A stretch of 22,799 nucleotides of DNA from a virus. Under the pieces are notes generated by a model. That model did no database searches. It worked only from the letters and a program-made list of their open reading frames with translations, and was not told the DNA's origin. Positions within the stretch are counted from its first letter, which is position 1, and every line of letters begins with the position of its first letter. This document shows positions 1-7,041 of the stretch, piece by piece. Both the position numbers and the translations under genes were made by a program. The DNA lies in the IMG/VR virus record IMGVR_UViG_3300042429_000672, positions 1-22,799 of that record; one strand, written 5' to 3'.

Positions 1-67
1 TTTTTGTGGTAACATAGACCCCATAAATTAGGGTTTATCTATCCATTATTGGTAATTAATTGAGGGT

Positions 68-95
68 AAAAAAGCCCCAGAATTTCTTCTGAGGC
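68..95 (-). terminator. Intrinsic terminator ending the leftward transcript
   Basis: Read on the minus strand, a 9-bp stem (GCCTCAGAA paired with TTCTGGGGC, one G-T pair) closes a GAAA tetraloop of the GNRA type and runs directly into six T. It begins 30 bases past the stop of the last gene, so it is the natural end of the leftward operon. Bases 1-67 hold no open frame or RNA gene that I recognise. Confidence 0.85.
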
Positions 96-124
96 CTTCT
101 CAACAATTAAAAACAGAACAGAAA

Positions 125-310
125 TTATTTTTTTAACTCAGTGTTATTTTTTTCTTTATTTGTGTATGGACAATGTCTGCAATGTTCCATTCCACAACAA
201 CTTCCTCTTTCTTTGAGGTATTTCTCGGTAAAATAGACTCTACCATCTTCTAAATAGTAGTCTACGTTCTCTATATAATCTTTATTTCCCATGATGTCTC
301 TAAATTTCAT
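125..310 (-). CDS. Small cysteine-rich protein, DUF5522-like
   Basis: This 61-residue protein has the pattern YYLEDGRVYFTEKYLKERG followed by CCGMEHCRHCPY. That matches my memory of the DUF5522 family, small cysteine-rich proteins common in Bacteroidota whose core reads RGYCCGNGCRHCPY; the function is unknown. The four clustered Cys near residues 38-47 could bind a metal (inference). The Lys/Asn-rich tail looks disordered. It is the last gene before the terminator at 68-95 and supports a Bacteroidota link for the phage. The family call rests on the motif only. Confidence 0.75.
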   Translation of the reverse strand: MKFRDIMGNKDYIENVDYYLEDGRVYFTEKYLKERGSCCGMEHCRHCPYTNKEKNNTELKK

Positions 311-326
311 AGTGCAATATACAATT

Positions 327-506
327 TTATTCTATATTAATTTTAGAAGGAACAATTATTTCTCCTTCATTAAATAAATTTATTACAAATGAATGTGGTA
401 TATTAAACAATTCTGCTATAGTGTTAGGAGATAACATTGGGTAACGTTCTTTATATTCAAATATAAGAAGTTTAGTTTTTAAAGATATTTTAAGTCTTTC
501 TTCCAT
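327..506 (-). CDS. Small helix-turn-helix-like protein (59 aa)
   Basis: A 59-codon frame starts at the ATG at 506, overlaps the end of the upstream gene by 17 bases and stops at 327. Residues 25-50 read LSPNTIAELFNIPHSF then VINLFNEGEIIVP. That is the spacing of a small winged or excisionase-type helix-turn-helix: a TIAELF helix, a turn, then a recognition helix and a GEI hairpin. A DNA-binding regulator is inferred. The frame fills what would otherwise be an empty 180-base gap in a tightly packed operon, which is the main support that it is a gene. Confidence 0.55.
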   Translation of the reverse strand: MEERLKISLKTKLLIFEYKERYPMLSPNTIAELFNIPHSFVINLFNEGEIIVPSKINIE

Positions 507-729
507 TGGATTGTTTTATAAGCTCTCTCTCATCTTCAAATATATATCTGTACTTGACATCTTTATATTCTTCTATGATATATGGGTTCTGTAACTTTCT
601 CCAAAAGTTCTTATCATCTTTAGTTTCCACTGCAAGGATGATGTGACTATCTGTATAACCGCAAACATGTCCTTGATAGTTTTTATGTACAACTAATATG
701 TTTTTATATTTATTGAATACTGCTTCCAT
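490..729 (-). CDS. Hypothetical protein (79 aa)
   Basis: I do not recognise this gene. The 79-residue product alternates short hydrophobic and polar stretches (ILVVHKNYQGHVCGYTDSHIILAVE), which suggests a small beta-rich fold, then has a charged C-terminus. Its start overlaps the end of the upstream gene by 20 bases and its end overlaps the next gene by 17, so it is probably translated by coupling within the same operon. Confidence 0.6.
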   Translation of the reverse strand: MEAVFNKYKNILVVHKNYQGHVCGYTDSHIILAVETKDDKNFWRKLQNPYIIEEYKDVKYRYIFEDERELIKQSNGRKT

Positions 730-1042
730 CTTTGTTTAAATTTAAACTTTTTAATCGATTTTCCAACTCATACTCCACTTTTAAAATAAAGTTGATTTTT
801 TCTTCAAGCTCTTGATCAATAATTCTACCTACAAAAGGCATTAGATCATAAAGATTTGTATACACTCTAGCCATTCCATATTTAGTTTTTATCTGACTAA
901 ATTGGAATCCAGGAATCTTTACAAGATCATTAAATATTTGATCTACATATGTAAGTACAGAAGGCTCACTGATGTCTATTCCATAATGACCTTCTTCAAT
1001 ATATTCTTTGTATTTCTCGTTAAAATCTGATATTGTTCTCAT
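710..1042 (-). CDS. Conserved hypothetical phage protein (110 aa)
   Basis: This 110-residue protein is predicted to be mostly helical, with a central segment EGHYGIDISEPSVLTYVDQIF and IPGFQFSQIKTKYGMARVY. The second segment reads like a conserved core of a phage family, but I cannot name a function. The Leu/Glu-rich C-terminus could form a coiled coil. It sits in an operon of small genes and overlaps its downstream neighbour by 20 bases. The 55 bases before it, back to 1098, hold no other gene. Confidence 0.65.
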   Translation of the reverse strand: MRTISDFNEKYKEYIEEGHYGIDISEPSVLTYVDQIFNDLVKIPGFQFSQIKTKYGMARVYTNLYDLMPFVGRIIDQELEEKINFILKVEYELENRLKSLNLNKDGSSIQ

Positions 1043-1097
1043 TTGTTTTTTTAATTTAAGGGAGACAAATATAATTCATCTCACTGATTATTCCTAA

Positions 1098-1526
1098 TTA
1101 TTCTTTTACAATTTCCTCGTCTGTCACTTCTATTTCTTGAACAACAGGTGTTAATTTTGTCTCTAAGATTTCAAAAGCTTTTTCTATAGCAAATAGCTCT
1201 GCTTCTTTTCTTGTTTTATAAAAAGATTGGTCATCTGCTTCTTCTACAGCCCAAGTAAATCCAAAGTTTTCATGATATTTGATTATTATAATAACATCAT
1301 TCTCATCAAATACATCAAACAGCATTCTTGGATTTGCATCAATCATCACTGCCAGTTTATCATACTGAACTCCTTGCTCACGCATGAAGTTTTTAAAATC
1401 ATCTGGTACAGTTTCATCTTTCAATGATTCAATCATTTGCTCAAGAAACCAAGCTCTAACTACCTCAGCTGTATGTGGGTAATTTTCTAAAAGTTCTAAT
1501 CCTGTTAATTTTTTTTGTATTTCCAT
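1098..1526 (-). CDS. Hypothetical protein (142 aa) with a strong ribosome binding site
   Basis: This is an acidic 142-residue protein. Residues 1-60 are helical, with ELLENYPHTAEVVRAWFLEQMIESL; the middle has a hydrophobic strand VIIIIKYHENFGFTWAV; the C-terminal helix reads YKTRKEAELFAIEKAFEILE. It matches no family I can name. The start is fixed by AGGAGG six bases upstream of the ATG, a textbook Shine-Dalgarno site. That is unusual here, since nearly all other starts lack one, so this gene may be translated more strongly than its neighbours. Confidence 0.7.
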   Translation of the reverse strand: MEIQKKLTGLELLENYPHTAEVVRAWFLEQMIESLKDETVPDDFKNFMREQGVQYDKLAVMIDANPRMLFDVFDENDVIIIIKYHENFGFTWAVEEADDQSFYKTRKEAELFAIEKAFEILETKLTPVVQEIEVTDEEIVKE

Positions 1527-1530
1527 ATAT

Positions 1531-1554
1531 AACCTCCTGCAGATTTTGATCTGC
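1531..1554 (-). promoter_or_regulatory. Shine-Dalgarno site directly behind a 6-bp hairpin
   Basis: On the minus strand, GCAGAT-CAAA-ATCTGC forms a perfect 6-bp hairpin. Its last two bases abut AGGAGG, then six bases, then the ATG at 1526. The Shine-Dalgarno match is seen directly. A role for the hairpin, as an mRNA end stabiliser or a switch on this site, is inference. Confidence 0.6.
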
Positions 1555-1565
1555 CATTTAAATTA

Positions 1566-1769
1566 TTAATAATTGATTATTTTTTTTTTTAATTCTATTT
1601 CAGCTATTTTCCACCAGTCTCTTTCGAAATCAAGTTCATCTAGTGGATCAAGATCTTTGCATGCATTGTATCTAATGTCATACATCAAACTAACTAATCT
1701 ACAGAATTCAGCAGCTTTTTCTGTTCCTACCTCTTCTATAATAACTTCTAATATTTCTCTATTGCACAT
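1566..1769 (-). CDS. Hypothetical protein (67 aa)
   Basis: This small, acidic, helical protein contains TEKAAEFCRLVSLMYDIRYN and DLDPLDELDFERDWW. It has no recognised domain or signal sequence. Its ATG overlaps the end of the upstream frame by 22 bases, typical of translational coupling in this operon. The composition fits a soluble early phage protein; nothing in the sequence shows the function. Confidence 0.6.
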   Translation of the reverse strand: MCNREILEVIIEEVGTEKAAEFCRLVSLMYDIRYNACKDLDPLDELDFERDWWKIAEIELKKKIINY

Positions 1770-2326
1770 AACTGTTTTATTTTATCAAGTTTTAAAATTT
1801 CTTTTTCTTCATCCCAACCTTCCCACACTTCAAAATCATTTCCAACAATTTCAATCAAGTCAATTCCTAGTTTGTCTTCCCAGAAACTAACAAGGTCTTC
1901 AACTTTGTTAAAGATTCTATATTGTAGTGAGATTTCGTCTTTGTGTAATCCATTTCTAGTAATCTTAATCACCTTTGGAAACAGCTTTTGAAACTGTAAA
2001 GATGTTTTTGAATATTTACCTTCTTTGACAAGAACAAAATCATTCTTATACTTGTCATCGAGTTGATAAACAACCACTACAAATCCATCTTCATAATCAT
2101 AGTCTTCAATCACTGCTTTTGTTCTCTCGTATTCACTGTCTAAGAACTCTCTAAACTTATCCAAGTTCTCAGGCTTAAATAATAAATAGATGCATTCATC
2201 ATAACAGTCTTCCTTTCTTGCATCTTTTACATATGCATTAATAAAACCATTTCCTCTAAGAGCGTCTTTAGGTACCTTGAGAGTAGGTACCATAAAGATA
2301 CTAGTTATATTCTTTTTAATCTCCAT
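1748..2326 (-). CDS. Hypothetical protein (about 192 aa)
   Basis: I do not recognise a family. The frame is open from an ATG at 2353, but I prefer the ATG at 2326. It follows the stop of the upstream nuclease gene by one base and has AAAGGA four bases ahead, while the longer start would overlap that gene by 26 bases. The protein is acidic and looks alpha/beta, with DGFVVVVYQLDDKYKNDFVLV in the middle and an aromatic, acidic patch NDFEVWEGWDEEKE near the C-terminus. It follows the PD-(D/E)XK nuclease directly, so a link to that enzyme is possible but unproven. Confidence 0.6.
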   Translation of the reverse strand: MEIKKNITSIFMVPTLKVPKDALRGNGFINAYVKDARKEDCYDECIYLLFKPENLDKFREFLDSEYERTKAVIEDYDYEDGFVVVVYQLDDKYKNDFVLVKEGKYSKTSLQFQKLFPKVIKITRNGLHKDEISLQYRIFNKVEDLVSFWEDKLGIDLIEIVGNDFEVWEGWDEEKEILKLDKIKQLCAIEKY

Positions 2327-2327
2327 A

Positions 2328-3380
2328 TCATCCTTTGATATTAACAATTCCATTAGACAAATAATTCTTGTGGCTTATATTCCATGTGTTAGTAGTGATG
2401 CACCAAGTTAATGCTGCAATAAGATCTCCCACTCCTGGATAAGTTCTACCCTTGTGTACAAATCCTTTATATGCATCATTCATATCACCTTCGTCTAGTG
2501 TATAGATTAATGGTTGATAATAATTTGTGCTGTCACATACAATAAACTTCAGACGTTCCACTTTGTAATCATAATATGGAAGATCTGGATTTTCTGTTAA
2601 ATGCAACATTGCATAATAATATAAGTACGCTTGGATGTACGCTCTTCTGTACAAGTAATATTCTTCATAGAAGTTCTCTACACTCCATGTGCACTTAAGA
2701 TCATATGGTTGAATAGTTTTTTTATCATGGTCGAAAATTACTTTATCCAACATACTCTTGAACTTATGACCATCAATTGTATATCCTTCCACTTGCATCT
2801 GATCTATGATTTCATATCTAGAACTATTTACTAAGTTTACAATAGGTGCTGTAGTGCTATTGATTCTAAGCTGTTCTACAATCTTCTCTGCAATAGATAT
2901 TTCCATAGTGTTCACAACAGTTAGATTCATACTTCTAACTCTTCTGATTTCATTGTAATATATCTCTGCATCAGATCCAATAAACTTATTTACTACAGCT
3001 TCATATTTGATTTTGAATCCAGAATCTTTATATGCTGCTTCTAATAATTCATTCATAGGTGTTCCCACTACACCATTCTCATCTGTAGCATCTCTTGTAT
3101 GTTTATACAATGCTTCTACAAAATCTAACATAAGTCCTGTAGGTGTGGAAGCACAAGATGACATATAAAACTTATCATCAAATAGATGTGGCTCCATTAA
3201 AATTGTTTCCACGATTCTACCCATGTTAGCTGCTGAGCTATCTTTGTCTTCTACCTTCTCTCCAAGAAAGTATTTCTTATAATACTTCTTTCTGTCTTGA
3301 GAGAAATCTTTTAATGAACTAGAGCTGTCCATCATCACTGCTCTGTATTGAGCTTCTGTCTTTGCTGTTCCTTTTATCAT
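2328..3380 (-). CDS. PD-(D/E)XK nuclease, RecB/exonuclease VIII type
   Basis: The 350-residue product is a predicted DNase of the RecB/lambda-exonuclease/Cas4 branch of the PD-(D/E)XK superfamily. Visible motifs are an N-terminal SSSSLKDF helix start (residues 19-26), the G-R-I-V-E element at 54-58, the metal ligand D212 in SMLDKV, the core D227-L-K229 in PYDLKC, and the QxxxY motif at Q250/Y254. Length fits exonuclease VIII-type phage nucleases. Such enzymes resect DNA ends for recombination and could supply substrate for the Sak4-like ATPase and SSB-like protein encoded at 14258 and 12364. The superfamily call is strong; exonuclease rather than endonuclease is inference. Confidence 0.8.
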   Translation of the reverse strand: MIKGTAKTEAQYRAVMMDSSSSLKDFSQDRKKYYKKYFLGEKVEDKDSSAANMGRIVETILMEPHLFDDKFYMSSCASTPTGLMLDFVEALYKHTRDATDENGVVGTPMNELLEAAYKDSGFKIKYEAVVNKFIGSDAEIYYNEIRRVRSMNLTVVNTMEISIAEKIVEQLRINSTTAPIVNLVNSSRYEIIDQMQVEGYTIDGHKFKSMLDKVIFDHDKKTIQPYDLKCTWSVENFYEEYYLYRRAYIQAYLYYYAMLHLTENPDLPYYDYKVERLKFIVCDSTNYYQPLIYTLDEGDMNDAYKGFVHKGRTYPGVGDLIAALTWCITTNTWNISHKNYLSNGIVNIKG

Positions 3381-3381
3381 A

Positions 3382-3672
3382 TTAATTAATTGTTGTTAAT
3401 TTACCATCCCACTTCTCACCATTTAAATACAATTGACCTAGTTTAGTTCTAACTATAACACCTTTTAAAGCACTAAGTCTATCTCTAGTTGTATTTGTAT
3501 TGTATCCACATGTTGTTATCTCTAACACTCTATTATCATTTAGAATTGCTATTGTATGTCCAAATAGTCTCAATTGAGTTGAAAACTCTCCTACATACAC
3601 TTCCATGTTTCTTTTCTTAAATCTCTTATTTGCATAAAAAGCATTTATAGATTCTTCTGTTATTTTTCTCAT
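3382..3672 (-). CDS. Conserved small phage protein (96 aa)
   Basis: The 96-residue basic protein begins MRKITEESINAFYANKRFKK and has a core of NTNTTRDRLSALKGV, then LGQLYLNGEKWDG. This arrangement (basic N-terminal helix, beta strands, an NTTxxRL motif and an LNGxxWDG end) recalls a widespread phage and plasmid protein family of unknown function. The start has the AATTATG context common in this window. It sits one base upstream of the nuclease gene and so is probably co-translated with it. Confidence 0.65.
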   Translation of the reverse strand: MRKITEESINAFYANKRFKKRNMEVYVGEFSTQLRLFGHTIAILNDNRVLEITTCGYNTNTTRDRLSALKGVIVRTKLGQLYLNGEKWDGKLTTIN

Positions 3673-3674
3673 AA

Positions 3675-3824
3675 TTATTTAATTGATTTTAAACTATCTC
3701 CTTTTCTATAGGCTCGTATATCAAATGTTACTCCTGATTGAGAATGATTTACATACTTCTTGTGTAGAAGTTTACCATTCATATAAATGTAACATTCATT
3801 TTCTAAAATCATTGTATACACCAT
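3675..3824 (-). CDS. Micro-protein (49 aa)
   Basis: A 49-codon frame fills the space between two coupled genes. It starts one base after the TAG of the preceding gene (TAGTATGG) and stops two bases before the next ATG. The product, with ECYIYMNGKLLHKKYVNHSQ, looks like two beta hairpins and has a basic tail. No family is recognised. The exact tiling with its neighbours is the reason for calling it a gene. Confidence 0.55.
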   Translation of the reverse strand: MVYTMILENECYIYMNGKLLHKKYVNHSQSGVTFDIRAYRKGDSLKSIK

Positions 3825-3825
3825 A

Positions 3826-3993
3826 CTACTTATAGATTAATATTGCACTATATAATGATATTGAGCTTGTTGGACTTTCAACAGCTACTAAAGACATTGA
3901 TACCACTGTCTTTACTACTTTAGCATCAATTAAATCTTGTAATTCTTTATTTATATTATAAAGTCTTACGTCTTCCCATATGTGTGTTTTCAT
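3826..3993 (-). CDS. Micro-protein (55 aa)
   Basis: This 55-codon frame starts at an ATG that overlaps the upstream stop as ATGA and ends one base before the next start. The N-terminus is helical (ELQDLIDAKVVKTV); the C-terminus reads VSMSLVAVESPTSSISLY and SAILIYK, which suggests a pair of strands. The SPTSxISLYSAI stretch feels like a conserved phage motif, but I cannot assign a function. Confidence 0.55.
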   Translation of the reverse strand: MKTHIWEDVRLYNINKELQDLIDAKVVKTVVSMSLVAVESPTSSISLYSAILIYK

Positions 3994-4220
3994 AATGTTT
4001 GTTTAAATGCTTCTATAATTTGTGGATACAAAGCTCTCACCTCCCTTGGTACTCTTGAGAAAAACCATCGGATTTCAATTTCATAATGATGTCCATTGAC
4101 ATCTAATCCTTGCGGATGCACTAACCAGAAATGATGATATTTTCCTTCATGTTCAACGTGTCCTTCATGAAAAATTTCATGAAATGCAGGTTCTTTATTA
4201 ATCGTTATTGCGTTCTTCAT
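3990..4220 (-). CDS. Histidine-rich hypothetical protein (76 aa)
   Basis: The 76-residue product is rich in His (FHEIFHEGHVEHEGKYHHFWLVH and NGHHYEIEIRWFF) and ends in a helix PREVRALYPQIIEAFKQ. The His clusters sit on predicted strands and could bind metal, though no catalytic motif such as HExxH is present. It overlaps the zinc-ribbon micro-gene upstream by 23 bases and the next gene downstream by four. Confidence 0.65.
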   Translation of the reverse strand: MKNAITINKEPAFHEIFHEGHVEHEGKYHHFWLVHPQGLDVNGHHYEIEIRWFFSRVPREVRALYPQIIEAFKQTL

Positions 4221-4347
4221 AGTTGAAAAGTTTTTTTAAATGTTTATGCATTCTATTTCCGTAGCACCATGGACATGTTCCATTGTTCCTACAGGAGTGA
4301 CTAACAGCTTTAGCTCCAGTTAGCTTCTTCTTAATAGTCCTGCTCAT
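4198..4347 (-). CDS. Zinc-ribbon-like micro-protein (49 aa)
   Basis: A 49-codon frame encodes a very basic protein with SHSCRNNGTCPWCYGNRMHKH at residues 16-36. Cys19, Cys25 and Cys28 with nearby His form a plausible zinc knuckle. The pattern (basic N-terminus MSRTIKKKLTGAKAV, CRNxGxCPWCxGNRxxK) resembles a conserved small phage protein I have seen without function. It may bind nucleic acid (inference). It begins two bases after the previous stop and runs 23 bases into the next gene. Confidence 0.65.
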   Translation of the reverse strand: MSRTIKKKLTGAKAVSHSCRNNGTCPWCYGNRMHKHLKKLFNYEERNND

Positions 4348-4349
4348 TA

Positions 4350-4508
4350 TTAATAGAGTTTAATTCTAAAGCCCCATCTTGATGTAGCCATATAAGTTTC
4401 AAAATAATAGTCTTGCCAGTAATACATCATATCACCAGACACTTTATCGTAGAATGGTGTTCTTGTTGTTTTCACCATTGTACATCTACTTATAAGATTT
4501 TTTATCAT
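4350..4508 (-). CDS. Aromatic-rich micro-protein (52 aa)
   Basis: The 52-codon frame starts at an ATG overlapping the upstream stop (ATGA at 4508-4505). A second in-frame ATG at 4478 would give 42 residues. The body is rich in aromatic residues: FYDKVSGDMMYYWQDYYFETY, then TSRWGFRIKLY. There is no transmembrane segment and no recognised family. Gene tiling at both ends supports it. Confidence 0.5.
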   Translation of the reverse strand: MIKNLISRCTMVKTTRTPFYDKVSGDMMYYWQDYYFETYMATSRWGFRIKLY

Positions 4509-4834
4509 TGTTTAAATATATTAGTGATTTGTTCAAATACCCATTGTGTTAAATAAGCTTGTAATTCGTCTTCTTTTGTACTAGGAGATGTGTCTAATGA
4601 ATCTAATATGTGATTAACAACATGAACAGATTCATGTACAATAATTCCATTAGAAACATTTACACTATCAAAAGCTACAACATAATTATCATCTTCGTCT
4701 AAAAATGTTACAGCATCATATTTACCTTCTGGAATTTTTGTTTTGTATTTTAGATTAACTAAAGCAAAATCTTCAGTGTTTATCACAATCAATTTTCCAG
4801 GAAAGATTGGTATTTTTATTTCTTTTTCTATCAT
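4505..4834 (-). CDS. Putative HExxH zinc metallopeptidase-like protein (109 aa)
   Basis: The 109-residue protein carries H67-E-S-V-H71 in GIIVHESVHVVNHIL, the HExxH signature of zincin peptidases. A downstream acidic residue (E90 in KEDELQAYLTQWVFEQI) sits where a third ligand might lie. The N-terminal half is beta-rich with no known domain. Small phage proteins of this form, VHExxH then an E-xx-AY helix, are common and are usually annotated as hypothetical or ImmA-like. Peptidase activity is inference from the motif. It overlaps the HNH gene by four bases (ATGA). Confidence 0.65.
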   Translation of the reverse strand: MIEKEIKIPIFPGKLIVINTEDFALVNLKYKTKIPEGKYDAVTFLDEDDNYVVAFDSVNVSNGIIVHESVHVVNHILDSLDTSPSTKEDELQAYLTQWVFEQITNIFKQ

Positions 4835-5217
4835 AATTTCTTTTTTGATTGTTTCTCTTTTAATGTTTTTTTATCATGACATGTAGTACATAATACTTGT
4901 AAGTTGTCTTGTTCACAGAACAATCTCTCCACAAATCCTGGAAGATCTTGTGCTGTATTTAATGAACCTGCAGGCTTTATGTGATCTACATTAATATTCT
5001 TTTCAATATTCCAACTTTTGCATTTCTTACATTGGTATTCGTACTTCTGACGTTTATTAGGTCCTTTGTAATCTCTACGTGCATTTAGTTTACATATTGA
5101 TATTGGCTTCCACCATCTACTCTTTTGTCTCAAAGCACTTCTTATGAAGCTCCAGAAGGCTGCCTCACTCATCGTACCATTACATCTTGTCTTTGGGACT
5201 AACACTCTCTTTGCCAT
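4831..5217 (-). CDS. HNH endonuclease
   Basis: The 128-residue protein has the full HNH arrangement: a Cys pair C63/C66 in YQCKKCKSWN, the DH dyad D78-H79 in VDHIKPAG, N105 in DNLQVLC, and a second zinc pair C110/C113 before H114 (LCTTCHDKKT). The basic, Trp-rich N-terminus may bind DNA. It could be a free-standing homing endonuclease or a phage DNA-processing HNH; nothing here separates them. It has its own upstream region with a -7-like box inside an inverted repeat (5225-5276), a layout shared with the GIY-YIG genes. Confidence 0.85.
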   Translation of the reverse strand: MAKRVLVPKTRCNGTMSEAAFWSFIRSALRQKSRWWKPISICKLNARRDYKGPNKRQKYEYQCKKCKSWNIEKNINVDHIKPAGSLNTAQDLPGFVERLFCEQDNLQVLCTTCHDKKTLKEKQSKKKL

Positions 5218-5224
5218 ACGTTTA

Positions 5225-5276
5225 TAATTAAGTTATGTCGCAAATATAGTAAATACTTGCGACAAAACTATAATTA
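5225..5276 (-). promoter_or_regulatory. Inverted repeat over a -7-like promoter box before the HNH gene
   Basis: On the minus strand, AGTTTTGTCGCAA (5269-5257) and TTGCGACATAACT (5243-5231) pair at 12 of 13 positions. Allowing one bulged T, TAATTA on both sides extends the stem to 5276 and 5225. TATATTTG (5248-5241), matching the Bacteroidota -7 consensus TAnnTTTG, lies across the loop and right arm. I see no good -33 TTG at the usual distance, so the promoter is weaker evidence than the repeat. The right arm ends seven bases before the HNH start codon. Confidence 0.55.
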
Positions 5277-5280
5277 ATTA

Positions 5281-6807
5281 TTACTTAATTGTGCTAACAC
5301 GTTTGCTTATTTTAGCTTTCATCTCACTAAGAGAATTAACAATATTAGTTATTTCTGCAGCAGATATAGCTGGCATGTTAAACTCATACTTCTTAGATTC
5401 AGCTGCGAATCCTTCTTTAGCTCTCTCAGCAAGAGATTCTAATTCACGGATAGCATAATCTTCATCTAACTGGATTGTATCAAACATTCCATCATGTAGA
5501 ATTCTAGTAGCTTCTTCTCTTGGTACAGTCATAATTGGAAGATACTCGTAGCATCTACCTTTGTGTGTACCGATACCTACAACCTTCATAGGATTGATAA
5601 GAACAATAACAGATTGATCACCACATCCAACATAGTGAATCTGATCAGCTGTGAAGTGTAAACCTGCAGCAGCACAATCTTGTGTACTCCAGTTACATTG
5701 CTCCATAGGCATACTAGTCACTTGTCCAATACGGATATCAAATGTTTTAGTCCAGTCATCTGTAAATCTATTCTCTTCTCTATTAGGAAGATCTAGATAT
5801 AGTTCAGTTAACCCACCAATCTTTTGACCATGGTCTACAGGAACTGTAGTGGTAAATGCATACTCTTCCACTTCTCCTGTACCATGACATGTTTCACAGT
5901 CAAAATCTTCATCTTCAAATTCATCATACCATGTACCCTCACCATCACAATCTGGACATGTTGTAGCTGTAAGTGTTTCTTCTTTGAACAATTTGTCATC
6001 ATGTACAAGTTTGTATTCACCATTCTCTAAGAACACTGTATACTCATTTGGATTCTTCTTCCATACAGCTTTGACCTTGTTGTAAGTATTAGATACAAAG
6101 TGCACAAGCTCAGGACTTCCATGTAATGTCACAACATTTCTCAATGCTACAACAAAACCTTGTCTAGTGATTCTGAAAGAATTCTCACTCAAGAATCTGT
6201 ATAACTCATGTGCCACTTCAGCTCTTGGATTTAAACAACACCACATAAAGAAGTTTTTCAATGCTACATACTCATCATCATCGTTCAATGCTTCATTAAA
6301 ACTTCTATCATCAGCCATTTGTTGTCCCACTCTATCCACTACACGAATGAATTCTTCTACTAATATCTGAGGCATACTTCTAGATGTACCTGCTAAATAA
6401 ACTGTTGTACCTTCCACTCTGAAATCAGGAAGATCAGAAAGTAATTCTATTCCCTGTTGTAAAGCTTTGATTCTAGCTGCTTCAGCTCTCACTTTCTCTA
6501 CATCTTGTAACACTTCACGAGAAGCTACAATAGCATGAATTTCATGTACACTTCTTGCATTTACAACAGCATGATAATCATCTTCTGTTGCTGCAGGTTT
6601 ACTTAACACACTTCCATCATTCAACACCACTGTAAGTGTGTCATTAGATAATTGAACTCTAAGAAAAGGTTTTTCATACGATTGGTGTATAGGAGCTTCC
6701 TCTTGCTCCATTAAACTTTCTAACTTATCAGCTACCACTTTAGCTATTGCGTTTTCTGCTGTTTGCTTGAACCAGTCTAATGACAGGAATTTATTTGTAT
6801 TACTCAT
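5281..6807 (-). CDS. rIIB: rIIB-like protein with an inserted DnaJ-type zinc module
   Basis: The 508-residue protein looks like a homologue of phage T4 rIIB, the partner of rIIA in the membrane-linked rII exclusion/lysis-inhibition phenotype. The C-terminal half has the elements I associate with rIIB: CAAAGLHFT (residues 378-386), then VIVLINPMKVVGIGT and KGRCYEYLP. The N-terminal 250 residues are helical and acidic. Between them sit two CxxCxGxG motifs (C284/C287 and C304/C307) as in the DnaJ zinc centre, which T4 rIIB is not known to have. rIIA lies two micro-genes upstream. The start has the AATTATG context. Confidence 0.75.
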   Translation of the reverse strand: MSNTNKFLSLDWFKQTAENAIAKVVADKLESLMEQEEAPIHQSYEKPFLRVQLSNDTLTVVLNDGSVLSKPAATEDDYHAVVNARSVHEIHAIVASREVLQDVEKVRAEAARIKALQQGIELLSDLPDFRVEGTTVYLAGTSRSMPQILVEEFIRVVDRVGQQMADDRSFNEALNDDDEYVALKNFFMWCCLNPRAEVAHELYRFLSENSFRITRQGFVVALRNVVTLHGSPELVHFVSNTYNKVKAVWKKNPNEYTVFLENGEYKLVHDDKLFKEETLTATTCPDCDGEGTWYDEFEDEDFDCETCHGTGEVEEYAFTTTVPVDHGQKIGGLTELYLDLPNREENRFTDDWTKTFDIRIGQVTSMPMEQCNWSTQDCAAAGLHFTADQIHYVGCGDQSVIVLINPMKVVGIGTHKGRCYEYLPIMTVPREEATRILHDGMFDTIQLDEDYAIRELESLAERAKEGFAAESKKYEFNMPAISAAEITNIVNSLSEMKAKISKRVSTIK

Positions 6808-6812
6808 AATTT

Positions 6813-6983
6813 TTACTTTAATGTGTTAATTACTATTTCTGCTAATTTTTCTGCATCTTTTTTTATTTTTTCATGATGCGTTTTGTTACTTGGACTAGGA
6901 TTATGTAATCTTTCGTCTGAAACTTGATCAAATATTAGATAAGTTTCAATTGCTTTAATCAGTTCTTCTTTTTTGTTACTCAT
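6813..6983 (-). CDS. Small helical protein between rIIA and rIIB (56 aa)
   Basis: A 56-codon frame occupies the gap upstream of rIIB and ends five bases before its ATG. The protein is a charged helical hairpin: KKEELIKAIETYLIFDQ, a polar turn NPSPSNKTHH, then EKIKKDAEKLAEIVINTL. No family is recognised. Its place between rIIA and rIIB suggests joint expression and perhaps a shared role, which is inference. Confidence 0.55.
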   Translation of the reverse strand: MSNKKEELIKAIETYLIFDQVSDERLHNPSPSNKTHHEKIKKDAEKLAEIVINTLK

Positions 6984-7019
6984 GATTTTTATTTATTAAT
7001 TAATTGTTACTTGTTAATA

Positions 7020-7041
7020 AGAGGGACACGAATGCCCCTCT
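7020..7041 (-). terminator. Hairpin with a TTCG loop between rIIA and rIIB regions
   Basis: The minus strand has AGAGGGGCA-TTCG-TGTCCCTCT, a 9-bp stem with one G-T pair capped by the stable UUCG tetraloop. It begins three bases after a stop codon. The following sequence (TATTAACAAG) lacks a real T run, so this is either a weak terminator or an mRNA-stabilising structure that could set rIIA against rIIB levels. Confidence 0.6.

Noticed and set aside
14-42. Inverted repeat ATAGACCCC...GGGTTTATCTAT at the left edge
   Set aside because: The stem is short and interrupted, with no T run on either strand and no neighbouring gene visible beyond it; I could not give it a role.
5824-6030. Open frames on the plus strand and shadow frames inside rIIB (and similar ones at 8779-9109, 10080-10301, 15288-15560, 16147-16401, 18134-18554, 19381-20061)
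   Set aside because: They lie inside larger genes with strong family support, encode Phe/Ser/Ile-rich or otherwise unlikely proteins, and no supported gene in the window is on the plus strand.
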